From Bryopsis sp. KO-2023 (taxonomy: Eukaryota; Chlorophyta; Ulvophyceae; Bryopsidales; Bryopsidaceae), in contig BSYQ01000005.1 of assembly GCA_030272585.1 (NCBI GenBank), positions 5,425,501 to 5,489,500 of the forward strand: 64,000 nt of DNA. The letters run 5' to 3'. The translations under genes were made by a program, and so were the position numbers. A model generated the notes under the pieces. It had not been told where the DNA came from and did not search any database. It worked only from the letters and a program-made list of their open reading frames with translations. Shown piece by piece: positions 24,701-31,990 of the stretch (positions are counted from its first letter, which is position 1; each line of letters begins with the position of its first letter).

Positions 24701-27700
24701 GCGCTCAAGGTGATCACGACATGAAATGAGTTTCTTTGTAATGGCATAATCCGATGCCATTTCCCCGAAACTACCGTCACTCATCGTCTCACAGATTTGT
24801 TTCCAAGAAACTTCACCTTTTTCCAAGGACTCTGATGACACTCTAGCCGCCAAATGTTTTTGTGCAGCTCTACCGAAAAACGTGGGAGCAACCTTTCCCC
24901 ATCGTTCTTGGTTGATACCTGCTGCCACAAAGTAGACAGTAAGACTACTCTGGAATTCTTTCCAGGGTATCTTTCCATCATATTTTTCTGGCTTAGCTAC
25001 TTGAGATGTCATACCACGCGGCCCACCATCATTTCCAGATTTCCCAATGTCTATCGACTCATCCTCGTCCATTTTATCCTTATCTTTGGAACTTTCAGGG
25101 TCAGGTAATTTCATTACCAAATCTGCCAACAGCCCTTCCATTTCTGTAAGCCTTTCTTCTAAATCCTTGGTCTTAGGAGGGGGTTCCGCCTCTGCCTCCT
25201 TTTCACTGGTATGACTACTCTTGTCATTACCATCCATGGCCAAAGACTCCTACCAGAAAAATTCGAATTACACTGTAAGTGCGTTCAGTGTCACACTGTT
25301 CGACGTTTGCCACGACTGACGTCGCGCACAAACCACAGTCGAACTGGAAACGACCTATTCTGTCACACACTCTGTCGACTTTTGCCACGACTGGCGTCGC
25401 GCGAAAGCCACAGGCGAACTTAAAACGACGTGGAGGTTAACGATTTCAAGGTACTCTCACCAAAATAAGAGCCCAATCGCGCCCCTGCAGTTGCCAAGAA
25501 GGCACACTGCCGACAAAAGAAAACCGATAGTCGCACCAAAACGAAGTCGCGTTTGGCGCCAGTACCACAGTCGACGAAAAACGACTGTCACCTCGCCAAA
25601 ACGACGACCACTTTAGGTAAGTACCAAAATCGATTTCAACGCCAACAGCGTAACAAATCGACCTGCGTTACTCTTGTCGTTTCTCACACTTCAGAATTCG
25701 AATTCGAATTTGTCATTCCTGGCAAAAACTGACGACCCCTGTAGCCTTTTTCGACCCAACTACCGAGGCACCCAACCACCCTCTGGAAAAACGTCGAGCT
25801 AAGTCGACTAGCTTTAACAAAGCACGTCCAGAGTGCTGGCGACCTCGCAAGAAGTGGTCGAAACCCCAAAGAAAGTCGAGATCTCCACTCTCACACTTTC
25901 TGCAAATGGGATCTAAAGCTACAAACGTCAAGCGACCCTACAGAAACCTTTTCCGACACGGGCTAGCTTCTAAACGACTCTATATCACTACCCTGAGGTT
26001 CCCTACGACCTCTTTTCACGTCAACCGAACCGGACGACCTCCCACAAACAAATCAAGAAATTCCAAAGGCCCTGTAAGACCCTTCCTCAACTTGGCCGAC
26101 ACGGGCGACCACTCACAACCAACTCGAAACACTTTTTTAAGGTCCTCTATGACCTTCTTTCAAGCATACCGTGGCGGACGACCGCTGACCACCAACGATC
26201 CCAAAGAAAAACAAAAATCTCAAAGGTAAGAGTAAGTCACCTTTGCCCCAAAGCGCACACCTTCGCCAAGGGCGTTTCCTTACTCGACAAGAAGCGCTCC
26301 CTCCTTGTTGTCCTCCTTATCGTTTCCTTTTCCTTTCCTTTGGCTCCGAAACCAAATGTTGTGCTGCTTGACTTTCAGTGGCAGTGAAAGTCTTTCTCAA
26401 ACCAAAACCTGGAAAGAGAGTGTACCAACGCCTTTTATGAGCGTTGCTAGTACACATGGTAGCAATCACCATACTTGGTGATTGGACCCTGCTACCACCG
26501 TGTGGGGACAGATGCAAATGTGTCACGACAGGTGACACACGTGGCGACACACATGTACACGTGGCGACACACAGTGACACACGCGTGTGACGTCATAACA
26601 AGCACTCACAGTTCCTCGCCTACCACTGCGACATCTGTCCGCAGTATGGCCCTCCTTTCCACAGGAAAAGCAGCGAATCGTTCTGGGACACTCGCGAAAA
26701 GTGTGACCTCCCTGGCGACAGTTGCGACAAACAGAATCCTGGCCTCGTCGACCACCTTTGGAGCTCTCCTGGGCACTCGTCGTCGACGTGCGCGGCGCTC
26801 GGGGTAGTTGTGACTCGCGCGCAGGGCGCAGGTCGTCCTTGAAAAGTCGCTGACGTCCCTCTTTCTTGAAGAACTCCATCACGTGTTCGAAAGTGATGTC
26901 AACTGGATCGACCCCCAGGATGTCGAGGTAGATCATAATCTTGTCAATCACTCCATGGGGAAGCTTCCCGAGTACGACTGACATCGCTGCGCGTAAGTCT
27001 GGTGCGCCTTTGCTTTTGAAAGTTAGATAACAGCGTCCGATAAATCCAACCCAATCCTCGTCCTGGCGCTTCATCATTCCTTTAAGCGTCGGCAGCAGGT
27101 CCACCTCCATATCCTCCAATACGAGATCGTCCAACAACAAGCAAACTCGACCCCACAACGCCTCCATATCCACGTTTTTTCCTTCGAAAGTCACATTGGA
27201 GTGGTTGGGGGGGAGTGACTGCCCGCCAGTACTTTCTGAAATCAAGTCTTGAATAGAATCCAAGATAATCGAAGTAACATCAGCTTCTGAGTCGAACATG
27301 GCCCACAGCGCCCTGATTCTCGTCGCTATATCGGGATAAGTGATTCCCAAGTCACGCATGACGCGTTTCTGGATGCGGCGGTTCCACGTTTGTATCGTCC
27401 CTGCGCCTTTCACGCTCACCACACCGCCCACTCGGCGTTCCGTCTCACGAACTCGCACTGGACCTCGCCTTTTACAGAACCACGTGATAAAACCGACGAC
27501 GGCGCTTCCCACAAGGTACACCATCGCCTGCACAGCATGGACCAACAAGTCGCGCTCGTGTTCTGGCTCTGGTGGAGTCGAAGGTTCTGACTCTGGATCT
27601 GTTGGAGTCGAAGGTTCTAACTCCAGATCTGTTGGAATCGAAGGTCCTGGTTCGATGGGTGGCGGTGAGTAAGGCGGAGGTGGTGGTGGCTTTTGGGACA

Positions 27701-28857
27701 GCGTTCGCTCGATCGTGTCTAGGAGTTCCCCTCTGACACTATTCGCCGCCAGGACGAGTTTCCTGGTCTCTCGTATTTCCAATCGTAGTTCGGAGACGAT
27801 CTGACTCAACTCTTCCGTCTCCGTCTCTTCTTTCGCAGCCGACACTTCACTGGAAGTGAAAAACCACGCTCCTTTCACTGGCAGGGTGAACAGCCCAACT
27901 GCCAGTATCGCAATCAAAACGAGCCCTAGGACACCGGTCCTGAGCTCCGAAACCATGTTGAAACCACAGTATAAAAAACCACAATTTTTACAGAGAGTCA
28001 AAGTTGTTCCCCACTCACTTCCTAAATACACAAACTTAAAACTCGACTAACATCCCTCAGCCAGGCGGCGCTTTGACTTGCGCGATCCACATGTCTCACT
28101 AAACAGCTCATTCGATCCCAATGGGTTTTACAACATTCAATATATATTACCCACCAACAATGATTTGAACTCGATTCTGATGTCAGGATTGGTTGCAAGT
28201 TTGCAAAATCAACCATGGACTGTTTTCAAAAGAAGCTTCGACATTGGAGCTGAAATCCACAACGACTGTAGAATAGACATGTACATGGATCGATTTTTGC
28301 ACCATTCACAGCCGTTTGGATTCTCCATTCGCTCCATTGATCGTTTTTTCTGCTCGCACCTGAGTGTTTGGATCAGCGTAGTCGCAATCGGGCCCATGAA
28401 GCCCAAAACATATCCGAGGGTATTGGCTCAGGAAACGCAAACATTGCTTTGCTGTGACAATCCATTCTCGATCGATCAACGCCCCGCTGCACAGGTGATC
28501 GCCGCCACGCCGCACCGAGATAGCGTAAGGAAATCTAGCACGATCAACCTGATTCCACGAACGTCAAAACGGTGCACAAACAGGAGCGGTTTCCACAAGC
28601 GATTCGGCAGATCGCCTACCTCAATCGCTGCGTGGGCGGTCTGGGCGAGATTTCTGCTGGGAGTATGGATGTGGGCTGCTGTTGGCAATTGGAGACCATC
28701 GTCAGAGAGAAAACACGTTTTGATCAACGATCGGGTAAGGCCTTGGTGCCACAACTTATGGACGACTGAAATTGCCCTCCTCTTCTTTTCACTCACTGTG
28801 AACTGGAGTTGTGGAGGTAAGGATAAGAATAATGGCCGCCACAATCTGAACCGACAT
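12745..28857 (-). CDS. Receptor-like kinase with a trypsin-fold pseudoprotease ectodomain
   Basis: Seven phase-consistent exons: 28857-28797, 28765-28620, 28548-28360, 15131-14834, 14525-14332, 14153-14132 and 13895-12745 (about 686 residues). Exon 1 encodes a signal peptide (IVAAIILILTS core). Exons 3-5 encode a chymotrypsin fold: FPYAISVRRGG, then WIVTAKQC where TAAHC is expected (His57 to Gln), TDVGFIKL (Asp102 kept) and ADSGSL (Ser195 kept in a GDSGGP-like site). The last exon has a membrane segment (AAFLPLFLVFPVCVMAARVF) and a kinase with VAVK, HCDLKMEN (a non-RD kinase), DFG and APE. An extracellular binding domain signalling through an intracellular kinase is inferred. Intron 3 contains both retrotransposons; without them it would be about 330 bp. 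Alternative: exon 5 or 6 ends a separate secreted protein (an exon at 14046-13994 gives a stop) and the kinase starts at ATG 13872, inside its own membrane segment. Confidence 0.6.
15239..15415 (-). repeat. 3' LTR of the outer retrotransposon
   Basis: 177-bp repeat, TG...CA ends, indistinguishable by eye from 27956-28132. The 235 bp between the pol stop and this LTR contain only a weak purine tract next to the LTR. Confidence 0.9.
15651..19340 (-). pseudogene. pol: Outer element Pol portion (protease, RT, RNase H, integrase)
   Basis: About 1230 codons without a stop from just after the inner insertion to the stop codon at 15651. An aspartic-protease-like motif reads VDPGSEINLI, with Pro in the usual Thr/Ser position of D-T/S-G. 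Reverse transcriptase has PYVDDLITGG (the YxDD box). RNase H shows LVDWSKAGYGYAL and LWTDSES. Integrase has an HHCC finger (HDWGHWG ... CRTCARF) and a DDE core in VSLDFIGP, IITDGASYF and HQSNGIVERFNRT. No chromodomain is visible at the C-terminus. The frame is intact but is separated from its start codon and Gag by 7.3 kb, so it is probably not translated normally. Confidence 0.88.
19346..19589 (-). repeat. 3' LTR of the inner chromovirus
   Basis: 244-bp repeat starting TGTTGTGCTG and ending GTCATAACA on the plus strand. One end contains the CRE-like palindrome TGACGTCA and imperfect repeats of GTGGCGACACAC, possible promoter sites. Confidence 0.93.
19590..19601 (-). promoter_or_regulatory. 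Polypurine tract of the inner chromovirus
   Basis: On the minus strand GGGGGGGAGGAA abuts the 3' LTR, the standard site for plus-strand DNA priming. Confidence 0.8.
20012..25237 (-). CDS. gag-pol: Gag-Pol polyprotein of the inner chromovirus
   Basis: About 1741 residues from ATG 25237. Gag (first third) starts with a charged coiled region and has a zinc knuckle variant, CFTCGAPWDVSHKC, of the plant gypsy type. The protease has LLDSGAAGSAY. RT shows YPIPRIDDLLDQL, LPMGLTNAPAIFQ and YLDDILVYS. RNase H has FEVIADASDWAIGAILLQ. Integrase has an HHCC finger (HSTVYSGHFG ... CDSCQRNK) and the DDE set in VSMDLIVELP, LVSDRDPRW and TTDGQTEAMNK. The C-terminus is a chromodomain (YLCKWMGYGHEHNTWEPEE), which in chromoviruses guides integration to modified chromatin. 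No stops or frameshifts are visible. Confidence 0.95.
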   Translation of the reverse strand: MDGNDKSSHTSEKEAEAEPPPKTKDLEERLTEMEGLLADLVMKLPDPESSKDKDKMDEDESIDIGKSGNDGGPRGMTSQVAKPEKYDGKIPWKEFQSSLTVYFVAAGINQERWGKVAPTFFGRAAQKHLAARVSSESLEKGEVSWKQICETMSDGSFGEMASDYAITKKLISCRDHLERKVNTNEFVRFVDVLFKLRRIPMDEASKCFFLLHNLHPALKSSVETDVHGKPWTIYNDLRNHVLAKGVTHDERIPVIKNKSGNVHGRGEDLYGYKTSKKAKTRPSFTSGQANPNASKKAKGTVRGTKLSPEERARRIAQKLCFTCGAPWDVSHKCGGKGKVSDLAINVLSPIESHVHIDEVVEPSNAMIDEEMKIHASTDEKKFSCRNEKKVNAQMDHSVHRKMIKRELERLEERTGRKFTFDSSGGCFPVAACKRSCEDFLTCDVSGEHVWLNPGKAQMDAFLKHYFECKKRAPMTTSACVLVPHKMRKAFRVFDSMRLIAQYRKGAFLFERARKISFSQPFDVYYDAPVPRIVEPTIDKEIMTMSMVFEGRIFDTPAHILLDSGAAGSAYISQQFCEAYGISYQAQSDTTVQMADGTPLTCSGKTTVPLRIQGLREKLECLVISAPHFDLYLGDVWLKDHCAHMDFLHNSCSLLSTRGRRVTIHHTISARNRSDRCVHTVTPFLSIKQVKRCLRDDRITPFLVLVREVTPPREGEEHGSPNALFRERGSLEDVVKSAHGDHVEKETLENMLAPILDEYEDRFANELASCPPSREFDASIDLIPGANPVSRPIFRYTPGERKEIEDQISDMLAKGLIQPSCSPWGAPVLFVPKPDGTKRMCVDYRGLNKLTVKNQYPIPRIDDLLDQLQGARYFSALDLKAGYWQLRVKAEDQAKTAFKTPFGLFEYRVLPMGLTNAPAIFQTWMNRVFHGMIGKYVLIYLDDILVYSRNEKDHIMHLKKVMDRLREHKLFLKRSKCDFFKDALHYLGFVISKEGIAVDTRKTQKVIDWPEPQNISELRSFLGLSNYFRRFIQGYSKLVGPLTNLLRKSKEWDWNEDCRKAMVAVKEALTHAPCLAMPDFSKPFEVIADASDWAIGAILLQEGRPIAFESKILHGAQLRWSISDKEMFAVVHALKLWRCYLDVMEFKVIVDHKPNTFFHSQVTLSRRAVRWLECLQGYRFKWEYQPGRTNVADPLSRYPVRYSQQISVLLESVSKRGRLSHLGEEGPALSPLPNIDLQRRLSEGYAKDEWFNTLESAASMCRFDSGFWWNGTRVVVPNFDGLRLDIMKDFHSTVYSGHFGVKKTKHNLLKWFWWPGVEKDILSFIKGCDSCQRNKWRRGKPPGSLQPLPIPDARWESVSMDLIVELPKSGAEHYDAILVFVDRLTKMVRCAATYTKCDAAETARLFVSHVFRSHGLPRTLVSDRDPRWRSRFFAELCNTWKISQAMSTAFHPTTDGQTEAMNKVLEDTLRHFVGIRHSDWSELLPVVEFAMNNSKSEATGETPFFLNYGRDPWTATTAQMPGFGPGASSRKSSSLQMAVPAVQRMTTTIRDSIVKAKRCLEAARQRMKAYADRHRRPVDVKVGDKVLLDARHIRLKHPGSRKLMPKWIGPFTISDQIGKVAFRLDLPNYLKIHPVFHASLLKPYWAHGKVQPPPPVELDDELEYEVEMLLDHRVRRIGRKRKTEYLCKWMGYGHEHNTWEPEEHMENARELVEEYQNKIKSTDLSPPIVIRRSERLRSKECN
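25289..25428. repeat. Two imperfect 66-68 bp direct repeats in the chromovirus leader
   Basis: Copies at about 25289-25354 and 25361-25428 share TGTCACAC, TTGCCACGACTG, CGTCGCGC and AACGAC in order. They lie in the 1.1 kb untranslated leader between 5' LTR and gag, where packaging or translation signals are expected. Confidence 0.6.
26343..26354 (-). promoter_or_regulatory. Primer-binding site of the inner chromovirus
   Basis: TGGTTTCGGAGC lies two bases inside the 5' LTR. The match to the outer element's site implies the same tRNA primer, with 3' end GCTCCGAAACCA. Confidence 0.75.
26357..26600 (-). repeat. 5' LTR of the inner chromovirus
   Basis: The copy matching 19346-19589. Because the element reads on the minus strand this is the promoter-bearing LTR. 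The TGACGTCA palindrome lies near its outer edge, around 26588-26595. Confidence 0.93.
27571..27656 (-). repeat. Three tandem 30-bp units in the outer gag proline-rich region
   Basis: The DNA encodes a tandem ELEPSTPTDP-like decapeptide, about three imperfect copies. It lies between the PPPPPPY motif and the second hydrophobic segment. Confidence 0.7.
27944..27955 (-). promoter_or_regulatory. Primer-binding site of the outer element
   Basis: TGGTTTCGGAGC directly follows the 5' LTR, in the position and with the TGG start expected of a tRNA primer site. It lies inside the gag coding region. The inner element carries the same 12 bases. Confidence 0.7.
27956..28132 (-). repeat. 5' LTR of the outer retrotransposon
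   Basis: 177-bp repeat, and the 5' LTR because the element reads on the minus strand. Its last base (27956) forms the A of the gag ATG. No long leader separates LTR and gag. Confidence 0.9.
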
Positions 28858-29425
28858 CACGGGTAATATACAAAACACAGTTATTCCATGTGGGCTGCGA
28901 TGCGCGCGTGCAAAGCAGAAACGGTTCAGATCGGGCCACGTTGCGGCGCGATCGCAAAGGGGCTTGGGAGAGATGTTGCAAGGGGGTCATGCTTGTCAAA
29001 ATAGATTTCCCATCCTTCCCAACGTTGGACACTTTCTTGCAGAATGTTTTGGACTCCTTTCAAATTTTTTTTTCCCTCCACATGAAAAATCCTGTGGGAT
29101 GGGACTGGGGACGCCATATTTTCGAGGAGGAAGCGACTGTTTCCCTGGGGTGGTGGTTTAGTGGTAGAAAAGGGTGCTTTCAACTTTTCCTTTTGTTGTT
29201 TCTCCAATGACGGGAAGGAACTTCCTTGAAGGAGCAAACAGGGGCAGTCTTGTTCGATTTCTCGTGTGGATCACACTTTACCCGGTCGAGTGATCGTTTG
29301 TTCAGATGCGATAATCATGTGGTCGTGATCTGGCGGGAAGCCGCTCCAGCACCCACCTCCAGTATAAAACACTCGTTCCACCAAACCGTGATCACAAACA
29401 GATCGACATCGAAAATCAGCAAGAC
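28858..29425. other. Divergent intergenic region between the receptor gene and the APH-like gene
   Basis: This stretch separates the start codons of two divergently transcribed genes (minus at 28857, plus at 29426), so both promoters should lie within it. No additional coding frame with domain content was seen. Confidence 0.5.
29363..29368 (+). promoter_or_regulatory. TATA box of the APH-like gene
   Basis: TATAAA within CCAGTATAAAACACTCG lies 63 bp before the ATG at 29426, a plausible distance with a 5' UTR of about 30-40 nt. Confidence 0.55.
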
Positions 29426-30622
29426 ATGGCGGCTTTTCCGATCAAGCTTAGCGACGACGGCACCGAGGTCGTGGACGTGAGCTCGGATTGGCTGTCGGAA
29501 AAACTGGGCACCACGGTGACCAGCGTATCGATCGAGCCTTATCTAAATGCTGGGGGGTTGACAAGCTCCATGAAGAAAGTTTCCCTGACAGGCGAAGGGG
29601 ACCAACCATTGAAAACGCTCGTGCTGAAAACCATCTTGAAAGGGGAGAAGTTGGGCGTGTCGAAAGGGATGGGTCTGGCACGGGAAGCGCTCTTCTACAA
29701 CCATTTTGGAAGTGAATTGAGCGATGATTTTTCATTGCCGAATGTGCTGCATGCATGGGGGGATGTCCAAACCGGGGCCAAAGTGTTGCTGATGGAAGAC
29801 TTGAGTTTCACGACGCAATCAGGGTATTTCTTTGGACCTGGATCACCACTGAATGCTGGAAAAGATTTGGATAAAATTGTGGCGGAGGCTGGCGGGCCGA
29901 CGGCTGAGGAGATCGCCAGATTGGCTTTCATTTCTGGTGCGAGGCTCCATGCCAAACATTGGAATCAAACCCAAGATTTGGTGTCCATACCTTGGTTGAT
30001 GCGAGCTGATTGGTTCAGGGGTGAGGGGCGAGAAGGTTTCGAAGCCTACCAGTCCAGGGCTGCCGATTACTGGAAACAGATCAGGGAAAAAATCAAATCC
30101 GACCAAACTGGGGTCAAATGGGATGCAAATCTCGTCGACATAATGGATGCATCGATGAGTAAGATTTCGTGGGAGCGATTTCAGGAGGAGAGAGTTGCGC
30201 CAGGGTCGTTTCCTGTCACTCTGGTGCATGGTGATTTCCACCCTGCTAATATGATGTTCTCGAACACAGGGGGTAAACAGCAGCTCTATGTGTTGGACTG
30301 GGAAGTGGTGGGGATAGGGTCAGGTCCGCAAGATATCGGACAGTACATGATTTCGCATGCCTCTCCAGATTTCCGACGATCCTGCGAGGAGAAGCTTCTG
30401 AGGGAATACCACTCCGAATTGACCAGCCAAGGTGTGGAGTTGACTTGGGAAGCCTGTAAAGCTGAGTATGTGTTGGGTGGGGCTGAGAAATGGTTCTGGA
30501 TGCTTGCGTATCTGGCTGGTAGTTTTCCTGATGGAATGGCACAGTATTTCCAAGACCAGGTGGCTGCTTTTGTGAATGATCATAATCTCACTCCTGCCAT
30601 GGTTAGTCAACCTCGAATGTGA
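29426..30622 (+). CDS. APH/CHK-family small-molecule kinase-like protein
   Basis: One uninterrupted frame of 398 residues from ATG 29426. The catalytic signature of aminoglycoside-phosphotransferase-like kinases is present: LVHGDFHPANMMF near residue 267 (catalytic Asp and Asn) and LDWEVVGIGSGPQDIGQYM near residue 290 (the DxD/E metal site). The N-lobe has LVLKT and LLMED strands. Such enzymes phosphorylate small hydroxylated substrates, for example choline, ecdysteroids or sugars. The CHK/EcK branch fits the spacing, but the substrate cannot be read from sequence. No targeting signal is obvious, so a cytosolic enzyme is likely. Confidence 0.82.
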   Translation: MAAFPIKLSDDGTEVVDVSSDWLSEKLGTTVTSVSIEPYLNAGGLTSSMKKVSLTGEGDQPLKTLVLKTILKGEKLGVSKGMGLAREALFYNHFGSELSDDFSLPNVLHAWGDVQTGAKVLLMEDLSFTTQSGYFFGPGSPLNAGKDLDKIVAEAGGPTAEEIARLAFISGARLHAKHWNQTQDLVSIPWLMRADWFRGEGREGFEAYQSRAADYWKQIREKIKSDQTGVKWDANLVDIMDASMSKISWERFQEERVAPGSFPVTLVHGDFHPANMMFSNTGGKQQLYVLDWEVVGIGSGPQDIGQYMISHASPDFRRSCEEKLLREYHSELTSQGVELTWEACKAEYVLGGAEKWFWMLAYLAGSFPDGMAQYFQDQVAAFVNDHNLTPAMVSQPRM

Positions 30623-31990
30623 AAGTGAGCTTTATCCTTAGCATTGTTGGAGGGGCAAATTTCGCCTGTTGGGCAAATTCGCCTGTTCGAGTCGTAAAAT
30701 ATCTAGTTGAGGTTAGCCCATCATCTGGTGCAAAACAAATTGGATAAAAAGCAGTGGATCTGGATATAGGTTTTGGTAGGTACAGGTCGTGGGTCAAACA
30801 TTTTCCCAAGAGAACGCTTTGTTGTTGATTGGGTCATTTGAGTAGTTTTCTCAAGCAAAACAAAACACAGAACTGATTGTATGTGCATGTTGAATTGGTA
30901 AGTTATTGTTCGATTTGGTGTCTGTTCAGAAACTTACAAAAAAAAAGGAAAAGAATGCAGCAAAAAGACAACATATGTTGAAATGCGAAAAAGAATGTCC
31001 GAGGGAAGAAAAAAAGCATCAAACATATGGGGAAAAGCTAATCTCTCGCTTTTTTTTTTCTTTTTTCTTTTCTTTCGCTCCGGCGAAATTCGTGTGGCTG
31101 TGAAACAAACCGCCAACTTGAAATCCTGCAGTTTTCCCATTCTCCCATTTTTTTATCGCCACGCTTTTCAGTAATTTCTTTTTCCCCCTCCATCTCTCTG
31201 TTTTTTCTTTTTCTAAAATAAGAGTTCCTGGATCCCCAATTCTTTGATTTTTCTTTCGTGGGTTTCCCGAATTGAAAGCTTTCATATTTCTTTTCCCTTC
31301 ATTCTTTTCGCCCCAGAAAACTTTTCCTTTTCCTTTCTTCTCCAATAAACTTCGCCAAACTTTTTGTTTCGTTTTCTCTTTTTTTTTTCTGTATCCCCAC
31401 TCCCACTTTATATTTTTTTTGTGGCTTTTTTTTTTCCTTTACTTTTGTTTCTTTACCTCTTTTCTACAAAAAAAACGAGATCGAGTTTTCCATCCTTATT
31501 TGGATGCAAAACAAGAAAAGCAACTGGACTATATGAAAATGACATAATAATGCTATAGACTCTTTTTTTTTTTTTTTGAAAATATATTTGATCCCAAAAC
31601 TTTTGGATCTCAAAAATATCCATCCTCGTCTTTTTGAAATTATCCTCCCACTTTTTTTTTTTTCCCTTTCGATTTCCCCCTCCCACACTTTCCCCTCTCT
31701 TTAATCCATTTCCCGAAAATATCTCAACCCTCAGTTGCATCGACCCATAAAAAAAAAACACTTTGGATGGCTGACCAACTGTACAACCTCGATTTTCAAA
31801 TAAATCGTCCAGGATTTTGAAAAAGAATTTGTCTTTTTTTTTGATAGATCCCCTGAAAATTGTCAAGTCTTTTCTGTACCCCTCTCTATACATGCTTTTT
31901 TTACTTTCTTGTTTCCAGATATTTGGGATTTCCTTTCTTTCCGCCTCACTCTTTTCTTCTCACTGTCTCACTTTTTTCTAAAAAACAATT
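30623..31990. other. T-rich convergent intergenic region
   Basis: Both flanking genes end here. The sequence is dominated by poly-T and TTTC-type tracts on the plus strand, and the frames seen are low-complexity Phe/Lys translations. Nothing gene-like was found. Confidence 0.5.

Larger units (their letters stand above)
19346..26600 (-). mobile_element. Inner Ty3/gypsy chromovirus, apparently intact
   Basis: Two 244-bp LTRs (19346-19589 and 26357-26600) flank one long gag-pol frame. The 5-bp duplication AGCAC lies at 19341-19345 and 26601-26605. The element sits within the outer element's coding region, between its zinc knuckles and protease, in the same orientation. A primer-binding site, polypurine tract, complete enzymatic domains and a C-terminal chromodomain are all present. 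LTRs look identical by eye. It therefore looks young and potentially autonomous. Confidence 0.95.
26601..27956 (-). pseudogene. gag: Outer element Gag portion (frame cut by the inner insertion)
   Basis: About 452 codons from ATG 27956 to the insertion point. There are two hydrophobic segments, one at residues about 10-30 (GVLGLVLIAILAVGLFTLPV) and one at about 150-170 (VYLVGSAVVGFITWF). Between them lie a glutamate-rich helical stretch and a proline-rich region containing PPPPPPYSPP. The C-terminal third holds two CCHC zinc knuckles (CRNCRQGGHTFREC and CFSCGKEGHTADRC), the nucleocapsid signature. Membrane segments in a gypsy Gag are unusual. The frame stays open across the target duplication into the pol part, so gag and pol were a single frame before the inner element arrived. 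Confidence 0.85.
15239..28132 (-). mobile_element. Outer Ty3/gypsy-type LTR retrotransposon, interrupted
   Basis: Two 177-bp direct repeats (15239-15415 and 27956-28132) begin TG and end CA, and are flanked by the 4-bp duplication ACAT (15235-15238 and 28133-28136). The element reads on the minus strand, in the sense direction of the host gene whose third intron it occupies. Without the inner insertion it would be 5634 bp with one gag-pol frame of about 1681 codons. Domain order Gag, protease, RT, RNase H, integrase is that of Ty3/gypsy. LTRs look identical by eye, so insertion is recent. The inner element splits the frame, so this copy should no longer encode a full polyprotein. Confidence 0.92.
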
